64,000 nt of DNA, from positions 1-64,000 of the forward strand of contig JAAFIR010000021.1 in assembly GCA_013297885.1 (NCBI GenBank), read 5' to 3'. The number at the start of each line of letters is the position of its first letter. Position 1 is the first letter of the stretch. The position numbers were made by a program, and so were the translations under genes. The DNA is from Leptospirales bacterium. GTDB taxonomy: Bacteria; Spirochaetota; Leptospiria; Leptospirales; Leptospiraceae. Below the pieces are notes generated by a model. It was given only the letters and a program-made list of their open reading frames with translations. It was not told where the DNA came from and ran no database searches. This document shows, piece after piece, positions 54,698-63,999 of this stretch.

Positions 54698-55727
54698 GTT
54701 TTTAATTTGCAAACTAAATTATTTTAAGTTATTTTTATGTGCGAGTTTTTGCAAAGCAAAAATCAGGCTCTCAGCTCTTGTCAAAAATTTGCTTTTGCAA
54801 ATTTTTGACACCGCCTCGATCCTTCTCGCTAGTATATCAAAAATCAAATTCTTAACTATAAGTTTTTACTCTAAACAGTTTTCTGATTACTCTGTAATCA
54901 GTCCTCTGCAAGCGTTAGTGATTGAAGAGATGCGTCAGCAGTCGTTTAGTAGCGTGGGATTTCAATCCCACGAAGATAAACGACCGAAGCAGCGTAATCG
55001 CTGCGAAGTCTCGGAAAGCACGACTTTCTTTTGCAAAAAGAAAGGAACGCCCATATTTTTATGCTTATTATTTTCGTTTAACACTGCTTATGCGATTGAT
55101 TTAGATCCAGATGGAAAACCAATCAAAGAAGGTATCGAAAGATATTCATATAACGACTTTCAAGGTGCATTAGAAAATTTTTCTGAAGCTGAAAAAAATT
55201 TTAAAGAGGATGCAAGGATTAATTTTAACAAAGGAACAGCTTATTATAAATTAAACGATTTTGAAAATGCAAAAAAATCATTTGAAAAATCTATATCAAC
55301 TGAAGATAAAAATTTAAAAGCAAATTCATTTTACAATTTAGGTAACACATACTCAAAGTTAAACGATAAAAAAAATGCAATTAAATCTTATATGAATGCA
55401 CTAAATGAAAATCCTAATTTAAGTGAAGCTAGAAAAAACATTGAATTACTAAATAAAGAAGAAGACAAAGACAAAAAAAAAGATAAACAAGACGATAAAG
55501 ACCAAGAACAGAATAAAGACAAAAACCAAAATGAAAAAAGTAAAGACCAAAAGAAAAAACAAAATAAAAATGGAGAAGACGACAAGTCAGATAAAAATCA
55601 AACTCCTGAAAATAAAGGTCTAACAAAAGAAGAAGCTGAAAAAATTTTAGAACAATTAGGTAAAGATAAAATCAACAGAAAAAAAACAGACCAGGGAAGA
55701 AATGAAAGTAGTGAAATTTTTTGGTAG
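54684..55727 (+). CDS. Bat-like TPR protein with in-frame repeat insertion in its signal peptide
   Basis: The native N-terminus appears to start at ATG 54684 (MRLNKFLICKLNYFKLFLC). Then 108 codons of two repeat elements interrupt it before FLCLLFSFNTAYA completes a signal peptide with an AYA cleavage site. The mature part has two or three TPR units (about 165-250: ERYSYNDFQGALENFSEAEKN, AYYKLNDFENAKKSFEKS, GNTYSKLNDKKNAIKSYMNAL), then a highly charged K/D/E/Q-rich region and a helix (TKEEAEKILEQLG). It resembles BatC/BatE-type proteins because BatD follows, overlapping by 26 bp. BatA and BatB genes are absent here. Whether the long N-terminus still exports the protein is unclear; later starts (ATG 54930) also fall in the repeat. 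Confidence 0.72.
   Translation: MRLNKFLICKLNYFKLFLCASFCKAKIRLSALVKNLLLQIFDTASILLASISKIKFLTISFYSKQFSDYSVISPLQALVIEEMRQQSFSSVGFQSHEDKRPKQRNRCEVSESTTFFCKKKGTPIFLCLLFSFNTAYAIDLDPDGKPIKEGIERYSYNDFQGALENFSEAEKNFKEDARINFNKGTAYYKLNDFENAKKSFEKSISTEDKNLKANSFYNLGNTYSKLNDKKNAIKSYMNALNENPNLSEARKNIELLNKEEDKDKKKDKQDDKDQEQNKDKNQNEKSKDQKKKQNKNGEDDKSDKNQTPENKGLTKEEAEKILEQLGKDKINRKKTDQGRNESSEIFW
54741..54829 (+). repeat. Dispersed palindromic repeat, copy 7 (in TPR gene)
   Basis: This copy begins GCGAG (a worn GGGCG) directly after TATTTTTATG. Stem 1 is TTTTTGC/GCAAAAA (54746-54752 with 54756-54762). The centre is AGGCTCTCAGCT. Stem 2 is a perfect 13-bp pair (54780-54792 with 54797-54809). The end is CTCGATCCTTCTCGC. 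It lies inside the open reading frame of the Bat-like TPR gene and has no stop in that frame. Confidence 0.85.
54912..55052 (-). repeat. Dispersed palindromic repeat, copy 8 (in TPR gene)
   Basis: The minus strand reads GGGCG, stem 1 (CTTTC/GAAAG type, 55024-55044), GTGCTTTCC centre, a three-part stem 2 (54941-54948 with 54977-54984, 54953-54961 with 54964-54972, 54989-54994 with 54999-55004) and the end CTTCAATCACTAACGC. It faces copy 7 tail to tail across an 82-bp spacer that holds an 8-bp palindromic hairpin (54883-54890 with 54894-54901). Its GGGCG end abuts a second TATTTTTATG at 55054-55063. Confidence 0.85.
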
Positions 55728-57360
55728 TATATTTTTAATTTCAATTAGTATTTTTGGTTCTCCAAAAGTAAGTCTCACAAAAAAAGAAGTTTTAAAAGGA
55801 GAACCACTTAATTTAGAAATTGAATATCGTGAAGAAGGTGAAATTGAATTTAAACAAAATTCATTTTCTGCTTCAGGTGTTGTGGCTGAATTTATTGGAC
55901 AAGAAGATTCAATTAGCAATATCAATGGTCGGGTAACTCGAAAAAAAGTTTTTCGATTTAGAATTTTAACAAATAAAACTGGAACATTAAACACCCCAAG
56001 TATTACTTTTGAACAAGATGGTAATACCGAAACAATTGCACCAATTCCATTTAATGTTAAAAACGAAAAATACAAACCTAAACAAGAAAGTTTTACAGGG
56101 GATCCATTTTTTGATAAATTTTTTAGTGGAAATGGTATGGGAAATTTTACTGAAAATTTTCATACTGCTCCCACATCTGATGATTTTCAAATTCATTTTT
56201 TTCCAATGAAATCGAATCTATTTGTGGGTGAGTCCATTATTTCTTCTTTTAAAATTTATTATAAAAATTTACCTTCCCCTCCTTCAGTGCAAAGAAATAT
56301 GGTGAAAGGAATTGAATTTCCTTTTTTTACCTTTGAACTTTTAGGAAATATGGAAATTAAAATTTCTCCAATTGAATATTTAGATGGTGTAGAATACAAT
56401 ACAATACCATACAACCAAGAAATTTATATCATAACTCCACTTCGTAAAGGTAAATTCCAGTTAGGTGAATCTGATTTTGTAATTCAAGGAGGGCTCGGAA
56501 CTTATTTTCAACCAATTGAAAAAAAATCTCGAAAAAAAACTATCATCGTTCGTGAACTTCCTCCAGCTCCTGAAAATTTTTCAGGCCAAATTGGAGAATA
56601 CAAAGCAAGTGTAAATTTTACAAAAACAAATTCAAAAGAAGGTGAAGCAATTCCATTTGAACTAAAAATTTCTGGATATGGTGGACTTGGAAATTGGAAA
56701 GACCCCTTAAAAAAACTTTGTGAACAAAATTTATGTGCTGGTAAAATTATTTATATTTCTGAATCAAAAACAAAACAAATTGCAAAACTAGATTATGGCG
56801 GATATGGTTACCAAACTGAAAATACTTTTAAATATTCCTTTATCCCTGAAAAAGAAGGAGAAATAAAATTACCCAATTTAATATTAAATTATTTTAATCC
56901 TTCTTCTGAAAATTATAAAAATATTTCTCTTGAATTTCCAAATTTAAAAATTGAAAAAGGAAATCCTTTTAGTATGGAAAAAGTTCCTTCAGGATTTATT
57001 TTATTTTGGAAATCTTGGGCGATTTATTTTTTAGGTCTTGGTTTTTTTGGTTTTGCAATTTATCTTGCTAAAGAAGAACTTTATGGAAGAGCAAAAGTCT
57101 ATTTAGATAAACTCCAAATTTTTAGAGCTAAAACACCTGAAGAAATTTTAAAATTTGATTCATTTATTGGAAATAAAAAAGGAACTTTACTTCGAGTTTT
57201 TTTAACTAACAAAGGACTAGCCAAGGCTAAAATCGAAGAAATTATTTTATTAAAAGCGAAAACAGAAAATTTGGAGACTCTATATGAGAACTCCAAAATT
57301 GAAGAAAAAAAATACTTAAATCAATTAATCAAAGATGTAGTTAAGGAGATCAAACTATGA
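55702..57360 (+). CDS. batD: BatD-family protein
   Basis: This 552-residue protein has a signal peptide ([19 protein letters not shown]), several immunoglobulin-like beta units ([78 protein letters not shown]), and a C-terminal TM helix (about 445-465, [19 protein letters not shown]) followed by a helical cytoplasmic tail. This is the BatD/aerotolerance-operon layout. The start has GGGAAG upstream and overlaps the TPR gene. Bat proteins are linked to oxidative or envelope stress in related organisms; function is debated. The usual BatA and BatB partners are not here. Confidence 0.88.
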   Translation: MKVVKFFGSIFLISISIFGSPKVSLTKKEVLKGEPLNLEIEYREEGEIEFKQNSFSASGVVAEFIGQEDSISNINGRVTRKKVFRFRILTNKTGTLNTPSITFEQDGNTETIAPIPFNVKNEKYKPKQESFTGDPFFDKFFSGNGMGNFTENFHTAPTSDDFQIHFFPMKSNLFVGESIISSFKIYYKNLPSPPSVQRNMVKGIEFPFFTFELLGNMEIKISPIEYLDGVEYNTIPYNQEIYIITPLRKGKFQLGESDFVIQGGLGTYFQPIEKKSRKKTIIVRELPPAPENFSGQIGEYKASVNFTKTNSKEGEAIPFELKISGYGGLGNWKDPLKKLCEQNLCAGKIIYISESKTKQIAKLDYGGYGYQTENTFKYSFIPEKEGEIKLPNLILNYFNPSSENYKNISLEFPNLKIEKGNPFSMEKVPSGFILFWKSWAIYFLGLGFFGFAIYLAKEELYGRAKVYLDKLQIFRAKTPEEILKFDSFIGNKKGTLLRVFLTNKGLAKAKIEEIILLKAKTENLETLYENSKIEEKKYLNQLIKDVVKEIKL

Positions 57361-59174
57361 GTACTGAGTCTGGTAAAATTTCAGTCCAAACGGAAAATAT
57401 TTTTCCGATTATTAAAAAATGGCTCTATTCAGAAAAAGATATTTTTTTGAGAGAGTTAATTTCAAATTCCACAGATGCAATTTCTAAACTAAAAAAAATT
57501 GCATTAACAGAAAGTTTTGAAGCCACGGAAGACTACAAAATCAAAATTACATTCGACCAAGAAAAAAGAACTCTTTCCATTGAAGATAATGGAATTGGAA
57601 TGAGTGCTGATGAAATTAAAAAATACATCAACCAAATTGCTTTTTCTGGTGCAGAAGATTTTATAAAAAAATATGAGAACGCTGACAACAAAGCAGGAAT
57701 CATTGGACATTTTGGTCTTGGATTTTATTCTTCATTTATGGTTTCCACAAAAGTTGTAATCGAAACCAAATCCTATAAAAAAGACGAATCAGCTGTTAAA
57801 TGGGAATCTGAATCTGGTGTAGAATTTCAACTTTCCAAAATTGAAAAAGAAAACCGCGGAACAAAAATTACTCTTTTCTTGGATTCAGAATCTGGTGAAT
57901 ACCTAGACAAATGGAAATTAAAAGAGTTAGTAAAAAAATACTGTGACTTTTTACCAGTTCCCATTTTAGTGGAAGAAGAAGAAGCAAACAAAAAAACTCC
58001 ACTATGGTCATCAAGTCCATCTAGTCTGAAAAAAGAAGATTATAATGAATTTTATAATTATCTTTTTCCATTTTCAGGAGAACCTCATTTTTATGTTCAC
58101 TTAAATGTGGATTATCCATTTAGACTTCAAGGAATTTTGTACTTTCCAAAATTAAAACATGAACTAGATGCAGCAAAAAACGGAATCAAACTTTATTGCA
58201 ATCATGTATTTGTCAGTGATGAAGCAAATGAATTAGTTCCTCAATTTTTAACAGTATTAAAAGGAACAATTGATATTCCAGATTTACCTTTAAACGTATC
58301 TCGTTCCTATCTTCAAACAGATCCTTTGGTGAAAAAAATTTCTTCTCATATCATCAAAAAAATTGCTGATCGTTTAGTTGATGATTTTAAAAAAGACCGA
58401 GATGCTTTTGAAAAAAACTGGGATGAAATTTCTTTATTTGTAAAATATGGAATCATCTCAGATGAAAAATTTTATGATGCCGCAAAGCCTTGTATCTTAT
58501 TCAAATCTTCAAATGGAAATTTCACAACACTTGAAGAATACTTAGAGCGAAATAAAGAAAAAAATGAGAACAAAGTTTTTTATGCTCCTGAAGTTGAATC
58601 TAGTTCTTCGATGATGGAACTATTTAAATCTTCTGGTCTTGAAGCAGTTCTTGTGGACACAAGAATTGATTCTCATTTTATTCAATTCCTAGAAGGAAAA
58701 AATTCTGAAGTCAAATTCCAAAGAGTTGATTCTGAAATAACTGACCAAGTTGTCGATAAAACCGCAACAAATATTGTGGACGAAAATAACCAAACTGAGT
58801 CAGATAAGATTTTAGAATTTTTTAAAAGTTCACTAACTCGTGATGGTCTTGAAATTAAAGTTGAGTCTTTGAAGTCTGGTGAAGTTCCTTCTTTAATTAT
58901 ACTCCCTGAATACATGAGAAGGATTACAGAAATGAATCTTGGAATGAACCAAGACAAATCAGCTCTTCTAAAAAATCACACTTTGATTTTAAATGCAAAT
59001 TCTAAATTAGTTAGAAATGCTTACCAAAAATCAAAAGGTTTAAATCCAGAAAAAGCAAATCTCATTGCAGAACATATTTATGATCTAGCAAGAGTTTCTT
59101 CTAAGATGCTAAGTGATTCTGAAATGGGAATTTTTTTAAAAAGAAGCACTTCGATTTTAGAAGATTTAACCTAA
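57357..59174 (+). CDS. htpG: Hsp90-family chaperone HtpG
   Basis: This 605-residue cytosolic chaperone folds and protects proteins using ATP. The N-terminal ATPase domain shows [39 protein letters not shown] and [13 protein letters not shown]; the middle domain has NVSRSYLQ and [11 protein letters not shown]; the C-terminal dimerisation domain is present at normal length (about 610-635 usual). AAGGAG lies 8 bases before the ATG, and the start overlaps the BatD stop by 4 bp, so it shares the Bat-like operon. A repeat element follows its stop. Confidence 0.96.
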   Translation: MSTESGKISVQTENIFPIIKKWLYSEKDIFLRELISNSTDAISKLKKIALTESFEATEDYKIKITFDQEKRTLSIEDNGIGMSADEIKKYINQIAFSGAEDFIKKYENADNKAGIIGHFGLGFYSSFMVSTKVVIETKSYKKDESAVKWESESGVEFQLSKIEKENRGTKITLFLDSESGEYLDKWKLKELVKKYCDFLPVPILVEEEEANKKTPLWSSSPSSLKKEDYNEFYNYLFPFSGEPHFYVHLNVDYPFRLQGILYFPKLKHELDAAKNGIKLYCNHVFVSDEANELVPQFLTVLKGTIDIPDLPLNVSRSYLQTDPLVKKISSHIIKKIADRLVDDFKKDRDAFEKNWDEISLFVKYGIISDEKFYDAAKPCILFKSSNGNFTTLEEYLERNKEKNENKVFYAPEVESSSSMMELFKSSGLEAVLVDTRIDSHFIQFLEGKNSEVKFQRVDSEITDQVVDKTATNIVDENNQTESDKILEFFKSSLTRDGLEIKVESLKSGEVPSLIILPEYMRRITEMNLGMNQDKSALLKNHTLILNANSKLVRNAYQKSKGLNPEKANLIAEHIYDLARVSSKMLSDSEMGIFLKRSTSILEDLT

Positions 59175-59180
59175 TATTTT

Positions 59181-59364
59181 GGCGAATTTTTTTTCACCAA
59201 ACATAGTAATAATCACAACTATGTTTGGTGAAAAAAAACGGGCTAAAACCTCCCTGCTCCTTCGGAGCACATAGCCAAGCTTTGCTTCAATCTTTTGCAA
59301 AAATACTTCATTAAAAAATCAATTTAATTCCAGCAAAAGTATTTCCGCTACAATCCCTTTTCGC
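59181..59364 (+). repeat. Dispersed palindromic repeat, copy 9 (complete)
   Basis: GGCG at 59181 leads into a perfect 20-bp stem (59187-59206 with 59219-59238) with loop TAATAATCACAA, then CGGGCT at 59239-59244. The second half contains GCTCCTTCGGAGC (7-base hairpin) and weaker pairing between CAAAAATACTT and AAGTATTT. The end is GCTACAATCCCTTTTCGC. It lies 6 bp after the htpG stop and may end that transcript. The rest of this 387-bp gap, 59365-59561, is AT-rich without visible features. Confidence 0.88.
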
Positions 59365-59561
59365 TTGAATAGAAAAATTTTATTTTTATAAAAATAATTT
59401 ATCTGATAAATAGTTTTTTTTTAGAATCCAATTTTTCAAATTTTAATGATTTCTGATTTTAACTAAAAATTATAAATTAATTCGAATGATTTATAAAAAT
59501 GACTTCAAATAATTTATAGAAATAGAATTTATGTTTTATTAAGTTTTTTAGTGAGTTTGTT

Positions 59562-60320
59562 TTGAAGTTAATTTTATTTATCTTATTTTTTGTCAATTGT
59601 AGTTCAACTCATAGAAAAGAACTCGCTACCCAATCTTCTGGAAGTTCAAATCAATTCAATAGTAAATTATCAGATGGAATTATAAATTCCAAAAATCAAT
59701 TTGAACCAAAAAAAATAAATGTAACTAGCCAAAGAAAATTAATTATTTATAATGCAGCAGTGAATATCAAAACTGATTCTGTTCAAAAAACAATTGAAAA
59801 AATTCAAGCCGAAACAGAAAAAATTGAAGGGATTATTTTAAAAATGAATTCTTATGGAAATATGATAATTAAAGTCCCATCAGAAAAATTAAAACCCTTC
59901 TTATTAAATCTAAAAAATTCTTCTAAAGAATATTCAGAAGAAATTTCTTCACAAGATGTTACAGAAGAATTTACTGATATTGGAATCCAACTAGATAATT
60001 TAAAAAAAGTTCGAGAAACTTATTTAGGAATTTTAAAAACAGCTAAAAATGTAGAAGAGATTTTAAAAGTCCAAGCTGAATTAAATCGAGTATCAGAAAG
60101 TATTGATAAGCTCGAAGGTAGAGCAAGATACTTAACAGATAAAACAGAATATTCCACAATAACAATCACAATATATTCAGAAAACAGAGCGATTGTCACA
60201 AAAGAAAAAGAATACAAACCTGGAATTTTGGGTTATCCATTTTATTATTTATACAAAGGTCTGGGACTTGCTTTTAATGGTTTAATTTGGTTATTTATAC
60301 AAGAAAAAGAAGAAAAATGA
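59562..60320 (+). CDS. DUF4349-like lipoprotein, TTG start
   Basis: This 252-residue protein starts at TTG (MKLILFILFFVNC), a lipoprotein signal with Cys13, with GTGAG upstream. The core matches DUF4349: QRKLIIYNAAVNIKTDSVQKTIEKIQ, then IKVPSEKLKPFLLNLK and a coiled-coil region (ELNRVSESIDKLEGRARYLTDKTEYSTITITIY), with a C-terminal hydrophobic stretch (about 222-245). DUF4349 proteins sit in the envelope and have unknown function. The stop overlaps the GNAT gene by 4 bp. Confidence 0.85.
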   Translation: MKLILFILFFVNCSSTHRKELATQSSGSSNQFNSKLSDGIINSKNQFEPKKINVTSQRKLIIYNAAVNIKTDSVQKTIEKIQAETEKIEGIILKMNSYGNMIIKVPSEKLKPFLLNLKNSSKEYSEEISSQDVTEEFTDIGIQLDNLKKVRETYLGILKTAKNVEEILKVQAELNRVSESIDKLEGRARYLTDKTEYSTITITIYSENRAIVTKEKEYKPGILGYPFYYLYKGLGLAFNGLIWLFIQEKEEK

Positions 60321-60892
60321 AACTTGTAACCGAGAGATTAAATATCTTAGAAATCTCAGAACAAGATTTACCTTTTATCATTGAATTAAATTCAGACAAA
60401 TTAGTAATGGAGTATTTTCCCAAAATACTATCGTCTGACGAGAGTAAAGCATATTTAGATAAATTAATTCATCATCAAAAAACATATGGATTTAGTATGT
60501 TTCCTTTATTTTTGAATTCTACAAATGAATTTGTTGGTTTAACAGGTCTTTTTAAACCAAGTTTTGAAACAGATTTCTCACATCATATCGAAATAGGTTG
60601 GAAAATTTTTCCAAAGTTTTGGGGAAAGGGTTTTGTAACTGAAGCTTCAAAAGCTTGTTTAAATTTTGCATTTAATCAATTAAACCAAGAAAAAATAATT
60701 TCATTCACTTCAAAAATAAATCTCAAATCTCAAAAAGTTATGGAAAGATTAAACATGAAATATGTAAAAAATTTTAATCATCCATTTTTAAAACCAAATT
60801 CACTTCTATCTGAACATGTTTTATTTGAACTTGAAAAAAAAGATTTTATGATACAGAATAATTTTGAAGTGAAAAAAAAATATGAGCAATGA
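60317..60892 (+). CDS. GNAT-family N-acetyltransferase (RimJ/RimL type)
   Basis: This 191-residue cytosolic acetyltransferase starts at 60317 (MKLVTERLNILEISEQDL), overlapping the lipoprotein gene stop. LTERL-type opening, FVGLTGL and EIGWKIFPKFWGKGFVTEASKACLNFAF (acetyl-CoA binding Q/RxxGxG/A region) and SQKVMERLNMKYV are hallmarks of RimJ/RimL-type enzymes. It may acetylate a protein N-terminus or small molecule; the target is unknown. A few extra residues upstream (60287) would be in frame but are not needed. Confidence 0.88.
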   Translation: MKLVTERLNILEISEQDLPFIIELNSDKLVMEYFPKILSSDESKAYLDKLIHHQKTYGFSMFPLFLNSTNEFVGLTGLFKPSFETDFSHHIEIGWKIFPKFWGKGFVTEASKACLNFAFNQLNQEKIISFTSKINLKSQKVMERLNMKYVKNFNHPFLKPNSLLSEHVLFELEKKDFMIQNNFEVKKKYEQ

Positions 60893-61008
60893 TATTGTAA
60901 AAGAATTCAATTAAATTTTTGAAAAAAAATCGAAAAAAAATTATATAAAACCCCTTTTAATCATTCAGGTTTTGATATTTCAAAAAATAAATCTTTTTTC
61001 AAAAAAAT

Positions 61009-62844
61009 TTAAACTCCAATTTTAAAACTATCTAAATCCAATTTGATTTTTGAACTTTCAGAATTTAATTCTTCTACTTGAGATTTGATTTCTTCTAAAG
61101 AATCCAATTTCATTTTCATAGACGCTGAAACTTCTTCACCTGAAGCAGCTAACTCTTGGTTTACTTTTACAATTTTAGCGGTTAGTTCATTTACATGGAT
61201 GATATTATTTTGGATTTCGTTTAATTCATTTGAAACCATGGTTGATTCTTCTTCATTTACTTTGACTAATTGGACATTGCTAGAAATCACTGATCCAATT
61301 TTATCAATAATTTTTGAAAGGCTTTTGCTTGAATTATTTGTCAGTTTAATTTGAGAAACTGAATTTGAAATTTCCAGTGTAATATCTTGTATCACTCTAG
61401 AAATTTGTTCTGTTGCTTTTACTGTTTGAATGGATAAATTTCCAACCTCATCAGCTACAACAGAAAATCCTTTTCCATGTTCACCAGCTCTTGCTGATTC
61501 AATAGCTGCATTTAATGCAAGTAAACTAGTTTGTTTTGAAATATCTTTTACTGAATTTAAAACTAATTGGATTTCTCTCGATTTTTCGGATAAAATTTCA
61601 GTAGCTTTTGCAGTTTCTTCCAATTGTTTTGTGATAATTTTTAATTCTTGGTTTGCTTTTGTTAGTTCTGATGTAGCTGAGGTAATTTCAATAAATAAAG
61701 TTTTTGAATTATTGGAATTATTTTTGGAAAGATTTGCTGAATGAATAATTTTTAATTTAGACTCATTCATCATTAAATTAATAGATTCAGTATAAGTCAT
61801 CATTCTAGTTGTCTCATCTGCAACAGAATTTGTAGCATGAGAAACTTCTGACATAGATTCTTTTGCATTTTGAATTGCTTTTTCTAAAGAAATAGAAAGA
61901 ACATTTACTTTATTTGAATTTTTTAAAAAAGATAAAAAAATTCCTTTGATATTATTTGTAAATGAATTAAATTCAGTAGCTAGACTTCTAATTTCATTAT
62001 CCACATCAGTTTCTAGAATTTTAGTTAAGTCTTTTCTTTTACTAATCTCTTTAATATCTCCCGTGAAATGTAAAATGGGAATAGTTACCATTTTGTGAAT
62101 TAAATAAAAACAATAAATCAAAATGATTACTAAAAAAGTAATTGCTCCTAAAGTGATATTTAATAATAAATTTTGTTTTGATTTATTATCTAAAACTTCT
62201 TTGTTTGTTCTGTTTTCTAAAAATATATAAAACTCATCAATTGGTTTCATAATATTAAATTTATCTGAATGGTATTTTTCATCATGTAAAATTCTTTTTG
62301 AAAATTCTGAAAGACTTTCACCTGGTTTAATTAAATCTTTTGCATCCTGTTCAATTTTGCCTTCAGTTGCACTCATTGCAATTTCTTCAGTGCGAACTAA
62401 AGCATCAGAATTTTTTTTGGCTTGTTCCAAATATTGAAATTCTTGTTCTGAAAAACCTTTTTCTTTCATTAAATCAGTTAGTTGTTTTGAAACTGAAGAA
62501 TCTGGTCTTGGTTTTTCTTTTTTTACAGTATAAAAATCCCAATAAATTCGATTGTATTTTTGAGGTCTTGGTTTTTTTCCATTACGAATATCTAATATAT
62601 CAAAAAAATATTTTTTGTATTTTTCTTCACCAGTCATCGAGTAAGTTCTCATCAGTCTAGTCAAATCATCAGAGCTTTGTCTAAGCTCATCAGCAAGAAG
62701 ATAAGATTCAAATTTTTTGTTTTGACTTTCGTACAAAGTGGACTGATTTAAAAAAAGTAAAATCACTAATACTCCCAAAACAAAAATAACTGTAGTGAGA
62801 AAAACAAAACTGATTAACATAGTTTTTCTGATAGATAGATTCAT
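61009..62844 (-). CDS. Methyl-accepting chemotaxis protein
   Basis: This 611-residue receptor has a strong AAGGAG site before the ATG. TM1 is about 9-31 and the helical periplasmic part (about 35-225) includes [27 protein letters not shown], like CHASE3/4HB sensors. TM2 (about 232-255), HAMP (about 256-310) and the signalling domain follow. The tip is [22 protein letters not shown] and [11 protein letters not shown], so CheA coupling is expected. It ends without a CheR tether. It belongs to a different branch than the receptor at 46056-47849. The porin-like gene upstream may share its transcript. Confidence 0.93.
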   Translation of the reverse strand: MNLSIRKTMLISFVFLTTVIFVLGVLVILLFLNQSTLYESQNKKFESYLLADELRQSSDDLTRLMRTYSMTGEEKYKKYFFDILDIRNGKKPRPQKYNRIYWDFYTVKKEKPRPDSSVSKQLTDLMKEKGFSEQEFQYLEQAKKNSDALVRTEEIAMSATEGKIEQDAKDLIKPGESLSEFSKRILHDEKYHSDKFNIMKPIDEFYIFLENRTNKEVLDNKSKQNLLLNITLGAITFLVIILIYCFYLIHKMVTIPILHFTGDIKEISKRKDLTKILETDVDNEIRSLATEFNSFTNNIKGIFLSFLKNSNKVNVLSISLEKAIQNAKESMSEVSHATNSVADETTRMMTYTESINLMMNESKLKIIHSANLSKNNSNNSKTLFIEITSATSELTKANQELKIITKQLEETAKATEILSEKSREIQLVLNSVKDISKQTSLLALNAAIESARAGEHGKGFSVVADEVGNLSIQTVKATEQISRVIQDITLEISNSVSQIKLTNNSSKSLSKIIDKIGSVISSNVQLVKVNEEESTMVSNELNEIQNNIIHVNELTAKIVKVNQELAASGEEVSASMKMKLDSLEEIKSQVEELNSESSKIKLDLDSFKIGV

Positions 62845-62853
62845 ATTCTCTCC

Positions 62854-63999
62854 TTAAAAAGTTTGCATTGCTCCAGCACGAATCAAATGTGTATGTGGTT
62901 TGTTTCCTGCATCATAATGAATTGTATCAGCAAGAGGTCTAATGTTTGAAGATGAATAATTATTTGGGAAATAAAAATAATGTCCAAATCCTTTTACATT
63001 AGGGTCATCACGATATTCAGTTTCAGTAAATTGGTAGTATACAAACAATTTAAAATTTCCTTCAAATTTACGAGCAATACTTCCACCTATTGTGCTGTTT
63101 TTATAGACAGAACCCATTTGTGAATCACCCCAAATGTTAGGAGAACCACTTTGTGAAGCTAAGCCACCGACATTCCCTGCAAAGTCATTTCCTCTTGAAC
63201 CAAATGCTGAAACATTATTATTTGTATTTCTGATTTGAGTTCTTGAAGCAAAAGAGCCACCACTAGTTATTACTTGCCCTGCTAAAAACACTGCTTCATA
63301 TTTTTCATTAACATCCCATTTTAAACTAAACCATATTCCTACTTCAGAAAAAGATTTAATATAAGTTCTATTATATATTGGAGAAAATCTTTGCGAAACA
63401 CCACTGACTTGTGCAAAATCTCCATTAGAAATAAATTCTCTTCCATCTGGCAAAGTATTTGTGACAATAGCTCTATCAGCAACTGTAAATGACCTTGCAG
63501 CAGAAGTTGCAAGCAAACTTAAATTGTCCATATTTTTTCCGAAATGAAATTCTGATTTTAATTCTAAATTGGAAGTAAATTTTCTTAACCAACCAAATGA
63601 CAAACCTTGTGAATCAAGATAAACTTTTTTTTCATTAATATTAAAACTATCGTAATTTCGATTTAAATATCTTGCACCATCATTTGGATCATAATGTAAT
63701 AAACTCGCATAAATTCCAGAAACATAAATTTTTGTTTTATCTGAAGGAAGGTATTCAAATTGAAATGCAAATGTTGGGTATTTACTTCTTTCTATATTAT
63801 TCTGAACATTTGGATTGATATTGATATTTGGATTACCAAGTGAATATCTCAAATTTAATTTTTCAGTGAGAGAATGTTTTAAACCAATTTGTTCTCTAAA
63901 CCATCCAATGTTCCCTGAACCAAGTAATCCAGAAATGATATTGTATGTGTCGGGATAAAGTGGTGAAAAAATATCCCATTTTTGTCCTGCAAATAATTC
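62854..63999 (-). CDS. Porin-like outer-membrane protein (5' end outside window)
   Basis: This partial gene has 381 codons in the window and runs off the right edge; a TTG at 63852 is internal, since the frame stays open to 63999. The N-terminal part visible (GQKWDIFSPLYPDTYNII, then GWFREQIG) and later strands with Tyr/Ala/Gly alternation (KTKIYVSGIYASLLHYD, KLFVYYQFTETEYRD) fit a trimeric porin-type barrel. It ends LIRAGAMQTF with a terminal Phe, as needed for BAM insertion. It may resemble the DcaP-like porins. Nine bases separate it from the chemoreceptor gene. Confidence 0.75.
   Translation of the reverse strand, partial: ELFAGQKWDIFSPLYPDTYNIISGLLGSGNIGWFREQIGLKHSLTEKLNLRYSLGNPNININPNVQNNIERSKYPTFAFQFEYLPSDKTKIYVSGIYASLLHYDPNDGARYLNRNYDSFNINEKKVYLDSQGLSFGWLRKFTSNLELKSEFHFGKNMDNLSLLATSAARSFTVADRAIVTNTLPDGREFISNGDFAQVSGVSQRFSPIYNRTYIKSFSEVGIWFSLKWDVNEKYEAVFLAGQVITSGGSFASRTQIRNTNNNVSAFGSRGNDFAGNVGGLASQSGSPNIWGDSQMGSVYKNSTIGGSIARKFEGNFKLFVYYQFTETEYRDDPNVKGFGHYFYFPNNYSSSNIRPLADTIHYDAGNKPHTHLIRAGAMQTF

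Noticed and set aside
54922-55104. Alternative 60-codon plus-strand ORF inside the repeat pair
   Set aside because: It is a by-product of the palindromic repeat in another frame, with no signal, family or ribosome-binding site.
55388-55626. Minus-strand ORFs opposite the charged tail of the TPR protein
   Set aside because: They arise from the K/D/E-rich codons read backwards (Ser/Phe/Leu runs) and have no independent support.
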